A stretch of 64,000 nt of DNA, from positions 1 through 64,000 of the forward strand of contig DAINSK010000017.1 of assembly GCA_036741355.1 (NCBI GenBank), written 5' to 3'. The stretch is from JBBRGK01 sp036741355. Its GTDB lineage: Bacteria; Chloroflexota; Dehalococcoidia; CAUJGQ01. The position numbers and the translations under genes were made by a program. The notes beneath the pieces were generated by a model. It ran no database searches, was not told the DNA's origin, and was given only the letters and a program-made list of their open reading frames with translations. How positions within the stretch are numbered: position 1 is the first letter of the stretch; each line of letters begins with the position of its first letter. Shown piece after piece: positions 16,957 through 25,492 of this stretch.

Positions 16957-19579
16957 ACGGCTCTCGCAATGCTCCTACCGGTTCGGCCGATTTCCTCGCC
17001 GGTCTGCGCGTGCTCGAACTGAGCGGCGGCCTCGCCGGATCGTTTTGCGGCAGGTTGTTCGCCGATGCCGGCGCCGACGTCATCAAGATCGAGCCGCCCG
17101 GTGGCGACCCTTCGCGCATGCACGGGCCATTCGCCGGAAACGTTCCCCACCACGAGACGAGCCTGCGCTTTCTGGCAGTTAACGCCGGCAAACGGAGTCT
17201 CGTTCTCGACCCCGAAAGTGAGCGGGACCAGGAACGATTGGGGGCGCTGACCGCCTACGCAGACGTCTTGATAGAAGAGCCATCACCAAATAAGCGGCAC
17301 GATTGGCGACTCAGCGCCGGCGCTATAGAGTCCCACTACCCTGCACTGGTGCACGCTTACATCTCTCCGTACGGGCGGGAAGGCCCGTATCGCGACTATG
17401 TAGCCGATGAGCTCACCATCTATGCCCTCAGCGGGCTAATGTACCACATCGGCAGTACGATCGGGAGCCGCTCAGGCACGGCGCCGACCAGGCGCCGTAC
17501 CTTGCCGGAATCAACGCCGCGGCTGGAGTCCTGCTCGCGCTGCTGAACCGTGACCGCGATGGAGCCGGCCAGCGCGTCGATGTCTCGATGCAGGAATGTC
17601 TGGCGCTGCTACTGGGCTCGCTCGAGCTGTCGCAGTACGCGTATACGGGCGGCGTGGCGCGCCGGGAGGCGAAAGACGGTCCGGGATTAAACGGAATTAT
17701 CGCCTGCGCCGACGGGTATGCTGTTCCCATTGCGTTCGGGGCGCCTTGGGAGATGATGGCACACTGCCTCGACGCACCGGAGTTACTGGAGCCTCGATTT
17801 ACCACCGCCGCCGGGCGCCAACGCCATGCGAGGGAGCTTGGTGCACTCCTCAGGGCTCACCTGTCCGGTCGCGGACGGTATGAACTGTTTCACAGCGCCC
17901 AGGCCCTGGGCCTCGCGTGGGGCGTTGTTCAAGGTCCGGCTGACCTGGTGCGCTGCCCGCAGCTCGCCGCGCGTAATTTCTGGTCCGCGGTCGAACATCC
18001 GGTGGCGGGTTGGATGAGCCTCCCCGGGCCTTCTTATCGCGCGTCTCGCACTCCAGCCAGCGTCCGCAGCCCGGCGCCGCTACTACCGTCGACCGGTGTC
18101 GTCATCGACTGGGAGCCGAGGAGCACGCCGTTGGAGCAGGCGAAGGCAATGACGACCACACCGGGCCAGCGACCGTCCCCAACCGGCCGTGACGAGGACG
18201 CAGGGCGTTCGCTCCCACTAGCTGGAGTGCGCGTGATCGATTCGTCGCGAGTATGGGCAATGCCCTTTGCGACCGGATTGCTCGGCGACATGGGTGCCGA
18301 AGTAATCAAAGTCGAGGTCGCGACCAACCTCGATACGCGCACGGCCGAGCCGTTCCTGCACAACGACACGGGCGGCCGTTTCTGGGAACACAGCGGCATT
18401 TTTAACAGCCTTAACCGCGGCAAGCGTAGTGTCACTATCAACCTCCAGACCGACGAAGGACGTCGCGAGTATCGGGAGCTCGTCTCCACCGCCGACGTGC
18501 TCGTGGAGAATAACCGGCCGGGCGTCATGCAGCGCCTCGACCTCGACTACGAGTCATTGAGCCGCCTGCGCCCGGACCTGATCATGCTCTCGAACAGCGG
18601 CTACGGTCAGACAGGTCCCTGGCGCACATATGGCGCAATTGCCCTGTCTCTCGAACCCACCACCGGGCTTAGCTACCTGACCGGCTATCAAGACGGCCCA
18701 CCCGTTCGGTGGAGTTGGTTCACGGATTTCCCCGCCTGTTGGACCGCTGTCTTCGCTATCTGTGGCGCCCTATTCCACCGCAACCACACCGGAGAGGGCC
18801 AGCATATCGATCTGGCAATGTACGAAGTCGGGACGTCATTGCTCAGTGAGGAACTGCTCGATTACTCCGTCAACGGCCGCGAGCGCCAGCGCATGGGAAA
18901 CCGCCACCCTGAATTCGCACCGTACGGCTGCTACCGCTGCCGAGGCGATGATTGCTGGGTCACGATCGCGGTTGCCGGCGACGCACAGTGGCAGGCGCTC
19001 TGCCGCGAAATGGCTCAAGCGGATCTGGGGCGGGAACAACGCTTCGTCACGGAAAAAGGGCGCAAAATGCACGAAGACGAGTTGAATCGCATCGTCAATT
19101 CCTGGACGAGCGGATTGGACCGTTTCGAGGTCATGCGGCGTCTGCAGGCGGCCGGCATTGCGGCGGGTGCAGTGCAAACGACCAGGGACCTCTTCTTCGA
19201 CGACCAGTTGGCGACGCGCGGCTTCTTTGAGCAGGTAGACCACCGCCCCCGAGACCCCGAGCTCGGCGTGCGTCCATACGTCGGCCGCGGCTGGCGGCTC
19301 TCACGCACCCCGGGTTTCATTCAGGGTCCGGCGCCGGGACTGGGCGAGCATAACGCATCGGTCCTACAAGGGTTACTCGGCGTTTCACCCGAAAACCTGG
19401 CCAGACTCCAGGCGCAAGGTGTGACCGGCGATGCACCGGCCGAGGGCACGGCTGCGCCTGCGACTACGCCACCAGAAGAGCGAATCGCGCAGGGCCGCTG
19501 GGCGTCATGGGATCCGCAGTTCGAATGGCTGCTGGGCCTCGCTCCCAGTGTCGGACTGCCGCTCGCGAAGGAGAACTGA
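16950..19579 (+). pseudogene. Double-domain CaiB/BaiF CoA-transferase, frameshifted
   Basis: Two type III CoA-transferase domains encoded in tandem, about 875 residues in total. Domain 1 starts at 16950 (LRVLELSGGLAGSFCGRLFA) and reads to about 17455, where the frame moves by one base: beyond that point DREPLRHGADQAPYLAGINA is found in the frame that continues to 19579. Domain 2 begins near 18220 (LAGVRVIDSSRVWAMPFATG) and is complete, with LNRGKRSVTINL and SNSGYGQTGPW blocks. Such enzymes move CoA between acids in catabolism. A single missing base near 17453-17458 explains the break; it may be a real mutation or a sequencing error. Without the lesion this would be a normal fused gene, with an LLM oxidoreductase gene beginning at the next base. 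Confidence 0.82.
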
Positions 19580-20491
19580 ATGCGTTTCGGACTTGTGCTC
19601 CCCAACTATGCCCGCTGGTTCGACGCGGATGGCGCCCGCGAGGTGGCTGCAGCCGCGGAGGAACTCGGCTATCACGGCATCTACCTTAACGATCACGTGG
19701 TCTTTCCTCGTGAGGAGGTTGAGCATTACGGAAACGCCTTCATCGACCCCTACATAGCGCTTGGCTACCTCGCCGCCGCAACCCGGCGTATTCGCCTCGG
19801 CACTACGGTCATTGTGCTGCCGTACCGCAACCCAATCGTGCAGGCGAAGATGGTTGCGACCGCCGACGTGCTCTCCAACGGCCGTATCACGCTCGCGATT
19901 GGGTCGGGCCACGTGCCCGGGGAATCGGAGGCACTGGGCGTTCCGTACGCCGACCGCGGCCCGATGACCGACGAGTACCTGCGGATCATGCGACTCCTGT
20001 GGACCGAAGCCGAGGCGAGCTTTCACGGCCGCTGGTTTGACTTTGAGAACATTTGTCCACTCACCCAACCTGTGCAATCGCCGCTACCGGTGTGGATCGG
20101 GGGCAGGGGTCCGCGCCCTTTGCGCCGCGTCGTTGAGTTCGGCCAGGGCTGGCATCCGAGTTCGATGCCACCGGACCAGTTGGCAGACCAACTCGCCACA
20201 TTGCGTGCCATGGCGCGAAAGGCGGGTCGCACTGAAGCAATACAAGTGGCGCTCCGCTGGTCGTTGCATCTGGTCGAAAGCAATGCCGATGCCGGACCGG
20301 TGCAGCATGGTGGTGAGATACAGCGTGCGCGCCGAACGCCGAGCGCGGCCGTGGACCTGGTGAAACAGTACGCCGCTCTCGGCGTCCACGAGTTGATCGT
20401 CGATCTGCCGGGCGGCCACGCGGCGATGCTCCGGCAGATGGAATGGTTTGCCCGAGAAGTGATACCAGCAATCGACGGTGAGCCCTCATGA
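19580..20491 (+). CDS. Luciferase-like (LLM class) flavin or F420-dependent oxidoreductase
   Basis: A 303-residue TIM-barrel oxidoreductase, second of two in the region. Features include MRFGLVLPNYARWF at the start, YHGIYLNDHVVFP, ATRRIRLGTTVIVLPYRNP, GRITLAIGSGHVPGE and the LPVWIGGRGPRPLRR block typical of F420-type members. The ATG directly abuts the TGA of the CaiB fusion gene, so the two are translationally coupled and probably serve one pathway. An amidohydrolase gene follows. The substrate is unknown. Confidence 0.87.
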   Translation: MRFGLVLPNYARWFDADGAREVAAAAEELGYHGIYLNDHVVFPREEVEHYGNAFIDPYIALGYLAAATRRIRLGTTVIVLPYRNPIVQAKMVATADVLSNGRITLAIGSGHVPGESEALGVPYADRGPMTDEYLRIMRLLWTEAEASFHGRWFDFENICPLTQPVQSPLPVWIGGRGPRPLRRVVEFGQGWHPSSMPPDQLADQLATLRAMARKAGRTEAIQVALRWSLHLVESNADAGPVQHGGEIQRARRTPSAAVDLVKQYAALGVHELIVDLPGGHAAMLRQMEWFAREVIPAIDGEPS

Positions 20492-20558
20492 AAGGCATCC
20501 GCCCGATGAAGATTCGCTGGGCCGAACCGGTGGTACGATACCGGCGCAGAGGATAGTC

Positions 20559-21485
20559 GTGGCACGTACTTCCATCATCGATGCCCACACGCACATCTAC
20601 CGCACCCAGGCGATCGGCCGCCAGGCCATGACCTCTCTGAATCCGAACATCGAGTGGAACGGCACTCCTGAAGAGTTGCGGACGTGCATGGCTGCCTTTG
20701 GCATCAGCCATAGCGTCGGACTCGTGGTCACGCCTACGCGCGAGATGCATGAAAAGGCCGTCGCCTCCATACCGGCGGACGTCACCGGCGCTGAACGTCG
20801 CCTTCGGGAAGCCGAGATGAGCGGGCAGATGCTGGCGCGGATGGGGCGGAACAACCAGTGGGGTAGCGCGATTGGCCGCGAATTCCCCGAGATCATGCCA
20901 TTTGTAAACGTGGACCCCGTGCTGATGGACGCCGTCAGGCTGCGGTCGGAGGTCCGCGAATCGGCCGCGAACGGAGCGAGGGGAATCAAGCTGTTGCCGA
21001 TGCAGCACCAGGTCCATGCGAACGACCCGCGGCTATGGCCCGTGTATGAAACGGCGGCTGAACTGGGACTGCCCGTGCTCTCGCAGTCTGGCCGGGGCGG
21101 CGCCGTCTCGCCAGAAACCGGAGACGCGTGGGGCCGGCCATGCTACTTTGCCGGGCCTGCCGCGGCGTTTCCATCAGTGCGATTCATCCTGGCGCACCTC
21201 GGTACGGGCTACGAAGACGACGTCACGGCCCTCACCCGCGATTTCCCCAACGTGTTCGCGGATACCTCGACGGTACCGTCACGGGTACTTGACGGGCGGT
21301 TGGAGCGGGACGGTCTTGTACGGCTGTTACGCGGCATTAGCATCGACCACGTTCTATTCGGTACCAACTGGCCGCTTTACGACCCGCGCGCCGATATAGA
21401 GCTGCTCGAATCATTGGCTTTAACCGAGGGAGAGAAGCAGGCAATCTTCGTCGATAACGCGTCCAGGGTGCTCACGGGACCGTGA
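20559..21485 (+). CDS. Amidohydrolase 2 family metal-dependent hydrolase/decarboxylase
   Basis: TIM-barrel metal enzyme of the amidohydrolase-2 group, which includes decarboxylases such as ACMS decarboxylase and gamma-resorcylate decarboxylase. The N-terminal IIDAHTHIY supplies two metal-binding histidines; ILAHLGTG and the late FGTNWPLYDPRADI aspartate segment follow. GTG at 20559 was chosen since AGAGGA lies six bases upstream and it begins just before the HTH motif; the longer frame at 20478 overlaps the previous gene. Length is 308. Its place after a CoA-transferase and a luciferase-like enzyme suggests a role in opening or decarboxylating a cyclic acid. Confidence 0.85.
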   Translation: MARTSIIDAHTHIYRTQAIGRQAMTSLNPNIEWNGTPEELRTCMAAFGISHSVGLVVTPTREMHEKAVASIPADVTGAERRLREAEMSGQMLARMGRNNQWGSAIGREFPEIMPFVNVDPVLMDAVRLRSEVRESAANGARGIKLLPMQHQVHANDPRLWPVYETAAELGLPVLSQSGRGGAVSPETGDAWGRPCYFAGPAAAFPSVRFILAHLGTGYEDDVTALTRDFPNVFADTSTVPSRVLDGRLERDGLVRLLRGISIDHVLFGTNWPLYDPRADIELLESLALTEGEKQAIFVDNASRVLTGP

Positions 21486-21667
21486 GCTGACCGCTCGCTC
21501 AGTCGGCATCGAACTGTGGGGACAGCTTGACATCAGCTTCGCGAGCGAACGAAAGCGCGCCGATCGGGAGCGCGTAGCGCGCCTGTGGCGGCTGAGCAGT
21601 TTCGACGTGCTCGTGACGCGCTATCCGCTCGCCCGATCCCTGAACGCCGTCGGCACCAATTGATCAG

Positions 21668-23038
21668 TCACACCGCCGCTGCTGCCGGTTGTGCGGCGAC
21701 CAGGCGCATCAGGTCGGATATAGCCGGCAGTTTGTCGAGTTCCGCGATCCTGTCGATCGACCCCTCTGTTGCCTCGCGCCCGATCACGCGGCCGGCGCAG
21801 TCACGGTACTTGGCTGCAATCTCGTCCCAACTAAGCGGGTCGGTTGGGGCGCCGCGGGGCTCGTTGACGCGCCGCCGCAGCACCTGGCCGTCGCGCATGA
21901 ACAACTGGACGTCCGCATACGCCTCCGCGGACGCCCCGTCGACTTCAACGGTCTCCACCCGGCGCAACAGCGCCTGGGACTGCGGGCGCTGGACCGCGGC
22001 GTCCGTGAACGTATCCAGCACCACACGGCCATCGATGAGCGCCGCGGTCACGCAGTACTCCAGACTGAACTTGCCCTCGAGCCCGGTCTCTGGTCGATGG
22101 TGAATGACCGCCGACACCGAACCGCGTGGAACCGTGACCGCTACGCGGTCGACCTGCTCGGCCGTTGCTCCGTGCTGCTGACGAAGCGCCAACGTGGCGT
22201 CGAGAGGGCGGTGCGTATTGAAGCAACACGGGTACTTCTTGACGCTGATGCCCGGCGATACAATGTCGAATGGCTTGCCCAGGCTCTCGAGGACCCGCTC
22301 CGGTCGGGCGTCGGCGGCGGGGGAGAACAGGTTGAGGAAACCGAGAGGCGCTTCCACGATCGTATGGTCCGCCGTGAAGCCGCCGCGGGCGAGCTGGGCG
22401 GCGAGGACGCCGTTCTGAGCGGCAGCGCCCGGGTGGAGCGGCTTGGTCATCGTGCCGAAGTTCTGGCGTGAGCCGCCGGCCAGAGAGACAGCGATGCCCA
22501 GCGCCATCACCATTTGATCGCGGGTTAGTCCGTAGAGTTTCCCGGCTACCACGGCGGCGCCGAGCGTACCAAGCGTAGATGTGGCGTGCCAGCCGTGCGG
22601 ATAATGGCTCATGCCAAGGCCGCGGCCGATCTTGCACTCTACCTCGAAGCCCAGCACGAATGCTTCGATCAGCGCGGCGCCGGTGGCGCCGGTCTCTTCT
22701 CCGGCGGCGAGCAGCGCCGGCAGGAGCGGCGGGCTCGGGTGGCCGCGCATCGAGGAGTTGACGTCGTCGTAGTCGAGTGCGTGCGCGGCCACGCCGTTCA
22801 CCAGCGCCGCGGCACGGGCGGGCGCGGCAAACCCCTGGCCGATGACGGTGGCGACCGGCCGTCCTCCGTCAGCCCGGACCACATCGGCCGCGATGCGGGC
22901 GCATGGCTCAACCGAGCCCGCGATCGCGACACCCAGCGTGTCGAGGATGGCCCGCTTCGCCTGCGTTACCGCCTCGGACGGTAGGTCTGCGAACCTCGTT
23001 CGGGAAGCGAATTCTGCGATCGCGCTCGTGATTCCCAC
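21668..23038 (-). CDS. MmgE/PrpD family protein
   Basis: A 456-residue member of the family that includes 2-methylcitrate dehydratase (PrpD), cis-aconitate decarboxylase and the iminodisuccinate epimerase group. The all-helical N-terminal domain with AKRAILDTLGVAIAGS and HALDYDDVNSSMRGHPSPPL, and GWHATSTLGTLGAA, are clear. Members with this look occur widely in catabolic clusters with unknown substrates, so PrpD activity should not be assumed. It is convergent with the amidohydrolase and lies after the solute-binding protein gene on the same strand. Confidence 0.88.
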   Translation of the reverse strand: MGITSAIAEFASRTRFADLPSEAVTQAKRAILDTLGVAIAGSVEPCARIAADVVRADGGRPVATVIGQGFAAPARAAALVNGVAAHALDYDDVNSSMRGHPSPPLLPALLAAGEETGATGAALIEAFVLGFEVECKIGRGLGMSHYPHGWHATSTLGTLGAAVVAGKLYGLTRDQMVMALGIAVSLAGGSRQNFGTMTKPLHPGAAAQNGVLAAQLARGGFTADHTIVEAPLGFLNLFSPAADARPERVLESLGKPFDIVSPGISVKKYPCCFNTHRPLDATLALRQQHGATAEQVDRVAVTVPRGSVSAVIHHRPETGLEGKFSLEYCVTAALIDGRVVLDTFTDAAVQRPQSQALLRRVETVEVDGASAEAYADVQLFMRDGQVLRRRVNEPRGAPTDPLSWDEIAAKYRDCAGRVIGREATEGSIDRIAELDKLPAISDLMRLVAAQPAAAAV

Positions 23039-23091
23039 TTCCGGCTCCCTTCAATGATGACGAACCATGGAGACGAGTCTCCGCCGGCTCG

Positions 23092-24936
23092 CTACTTGTT
23101 GTTGACCGACATGTAGGCGTATTCTTCCGTGCCGAAGTCGTAATCGTCGGCCACGAAATGGTTCTGTACCCATGGCTGCTGGAACGAGTACGCCTTCGTG
23201 TAGATGATCGGCGGATAGTACATCTTGTCGGCGTGCGCACGCTGCACGTCGAATACCAATTGCAGCCGCTTGTTCTCGTCCAGCTCTATCTGCTGCTTCT
23301 TCACCAGTGCCGCAAGGTCCGGGTCGTCGAGCAGGTCTTCGTTGCGGTTGCCCGCTTTCGTCAACATGCTGGTCAAGAAGTCATCCGGATCCGTGAACGG
23401 CGTCTGCAGAGCGTAGCCGATCGAGTTCGCCGGTAGCCCTTTGACGGTGTAACCCTGTATCGGATCGATCCAGTCCTTGAGATAATCCACGGTCACGGTC
23501 TGTACTTTGAACCCCGCGTCAGACAACATGCCGCGGATGGCATCGGCGGTGGCGTTGTACGTATCGCCGTAGGCGTTGTTCGGGTAGATAAACTTCAGTT
23601 CGGTGTTCGTCTGGCCGGCAGCGGCGACGAGCTGCTTGGACTGCTGGATATCTTTTTTGAACCACTTCGCGGAGTCACCCGCATCCTTGCTCTGCGGGTC
23701 CAGGTGCCATTTGCCGAGCCCCGGATTAATGATATTGTCCCAGACCGCTTTGCCATTTCCGTAGATGGCGTCGATCAGCGCCTGGCGGTCCACCGCTACC
23801 GAGGCGGCCTGGCGCATTCGCGGGTCTTTGAAGGGGCTATTGGCGTCGGTGACGGGCGTAAAGTAGAGGAAGGAAAGCCCGTTCGGCGTGTACTCGTCGA
23901 CATGTGCCTTGGGCAGCGCCTTTTTCATTGAGTCCACATCGGACGGCGTGATCCCCAGTACGTCGAGCTGACCCGCCTGTAACTGCGCTTCTTGGGTAGA
24001 CGTGGCCGGAATGATATTGAGCACCGCGCCATCGGCGTACGGGATGCCCTTGATGAAGTAGTTCGGGTTTTTCTTCCACGTGAACGCCGTCGGCGTCGAG
24101 CTGACGAAGATCCATGGCCCCGTACCGATCGGTTGCTGCGCCGGGTCGATCTTCCCGTCCACGGCGTCCTTTGACATCAGCCACAGGTATTGCGGGTTGC
24201 CGAGTTTGTTCAGAAACGGCGCATACGGCAGCTTCAGCTTCCAGACCAGGGTATTGTCATCGGGGGCCGTGAGACTGTCGACGATCGGTGCATAAACACC
24301 GTTGTTGACGTTCTTGGGGCTGGTGGTGAAGTACTGATAGCTTGCCAGCACATCCGCAGAGGTGAACGGCCTGTTGAGCGGCGGATGAAAGGTCAGTCCC
24401 GGCCGCAGTTTCATCGTGTAGGTCATGCCGTCGGGCGTCACCTCGTAGCCGGAGACGTGGTCGGGCACGGGTACCCGCGAGGACGTGACCTTCGGGTCGG
24501 TGCCCGCCTCGAAGCGGAACAGGCGGCCGTAATGGAAGCCCGCGAGGTATTGCGTTCGAAACGTGTTGTTCGCTACCGGGTCGAGGTTGGCGGTGCCGAC
24601 GATGACGGCCTGGATCGTGCCGCCGGTCTTGAAGCTGCCGGCCTGCACCGGAGTCTTCGCTGCTGCCGCCGCGGCCGGCGATCCGCCGGCAGCGGGCGAA
24701 GCAGCCGCCCTGGTCGGCGACCCGATGGCGGGCGCCGCGGTGCCTGTCCGCGTGGCAACGACCGTCGGCGCGGTGCTGTTCGTATTGTTGTTATTGCTGC
24801 TGCTGCAGCCAACCAGACCGAGAGCGACCCCTCCCGTGACAAACGTGGCTCCCCCGCTTAGGACGCGCCTCCGGCTCAGCCGGTTCATCGCGGCACGCCG
24901 CCAGTACGCACTGCCCTCACGACCGTCACTGTACAT
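23092..24936 (-). CDS. ABC transporter substrate-binding lipoprotein (family 5, Tat-type)
   Basis: A 614-residue extracytoplasmic solute-binding protein of the oligopeptide/dipeptide type. It has a Tat-like motif LSRRRVLSGG, a hydrophobic segment and a lipobox LVGC (Cys44), then a Ser/Asn/Thr/Ala-rich linker. The mature part shows family 5 blocks such as MKLRPGLTFHPPLNRPFTSADVLASY. ATG at 24936 follows GAGAGGGAG; an internal ATG at 24888 would start just before the Tat motif and is possible. No permease or ATPase genes are adjacent, so it is an orphan binding protein that may feed the nearby catabolic genes. Confidence 0.9.
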   Translation of the reverse strand: MYSDGREGSAYWRRAAMNRLSRRRVLSGGATFVTGGVALGLVGCSSSNNNNTNSTAPTVVATRTGTAAPAIGSPTRAAASPAAGGSPAAAAAAKTPVQAGSFKTGGTIQAVIVGTANLDPVANNTFRTQYLAGFHYGRLFRFEAGTDPKVTSSRVPVPDHVSGYEVTPDGMTYTMKLRPGLTFHPPLNRPFTSADVLASYQYFTTSPKNVNNGVYAPIVDSLTAPDDNTLVWKLKLPYAPFLNKLGNPQYLWLMSKDAVDGKIDPAQQPIGTGPWIFVSSTPTAFTWKKNPNYFIKGIPYADGAVLNIIPATSTQEAQLQAGQLDVLGITPSDVDSMKKALPKAHVDEYTPNGLSFLYFTPVTDANSPFKDPRMRQAASVAVDRQALIDAIYGNGKAVWDNIINPGLGKWHLDPQSKDAGDSAKWFKKDIQQSKQLVAAAGQTNTELKFIYPNNAYGDTYNATADAIRGMLSDAGFKVQTVTVDYLKDWIDPIQGYTVKGLPANSIGYALQTPFTDPDDFLTSMLTKAGNRNEDLLDDPDLAALVKKQQIELDENKRLQLVFDVQRAHADKMYYPPIIYTKAYSFQQPWVQNHFVADDYDFGTEEYAYMSVNNK

Positions 24937-25290
24937 AGGTTACGCTCCCTCTCTTCGGCCCCGCCCGGCACGTCGTGCGGGCACGGAACCACTACACCCA
25001 TCCGGCGATTCGCGACGACTCCTCACATCGCCCCACGAAGCATACAACGGGCGCGGCGCTGTGTGTGGACAGCGCGAATTTTGATTCAGCGCCGCTGTTC
25101 CACTTCCGCCGGTCGCGCGCCTACCGCCTACGTCCGTTGGCCCCACTCCGAGGGGTTGCCTATACTGGAAAGTGCGCGGCCGAACCCGCTGCGAAGTGCC
25201 TACGAAAGCGGAGGCCGTCACCCCGACCTCCCGAACTGGGTTCAATGCCACCAGATCAGTTGCCCGAAGAACCAGAGTTGGACGAGTGCC
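24937..25290. other. Intergenic stretch with no recognised gene
   Basis: I see no convincing coding frame here. Short open frames exist on both strands but lack family features and ribosome binding sites. It probably holds the promoter of the solute-binding protein gene on the minus strand and the decayed upstream part of the thioredoxin-like remnant that becomes recognisable at 25291. Confidence 0.4.
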
Positions 25291-25452
25291 CGCAACCACA
25301 TCGGCAAGCCGCCCACGCTCGAAGGGAAAACCGTGCGCTTGAGCGACCTTCATGGAAAATCGGTGCTGGAGAACTTCTGGGCCACGTGCATTACGGTCCA
25401 ATGAGCCGGGATTTTCTGGATCAAAAGCTGTCCGTACTGCCGTAGCGAATGA
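25291..25452 (+). pseudogene. TlpA/ResA-like thiol-disulfide oxidoreductase remnant
   Basis: One reading frame gives PPTLEGKTVRLSDLHGKSVL followed by ENFWATC, which is the well-known start of TlpA/ResA/CcmG redoxins (usually TLDGKTVRLSDLRGKVVLLNFWATWCPPC). After a TGA at 25402-25404 the same frame reads GIFWIKSCPYCRSE and stops at 25452; CPYC looks like a CxxC redox site. The remaining 90 or so residues of the domain are missing. It lies 40 bases before resB, where a cytochrome c thiol reductase gene would be expected. It is most likely a decayed ResA-type gene. Confidence 0.6.
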
Positions 25453-25492
25453 AGAGCGGTGCCGGGCGGTATGAGCCTGCGGGGGATGCTGG

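Noticed and set aside
25402..25404. TGA in the redoxin remnant as a recoded redox residue
   Set aside because: Most of the downstream thioredoxin domain is missing, so a functional recoded protein is unlikely.
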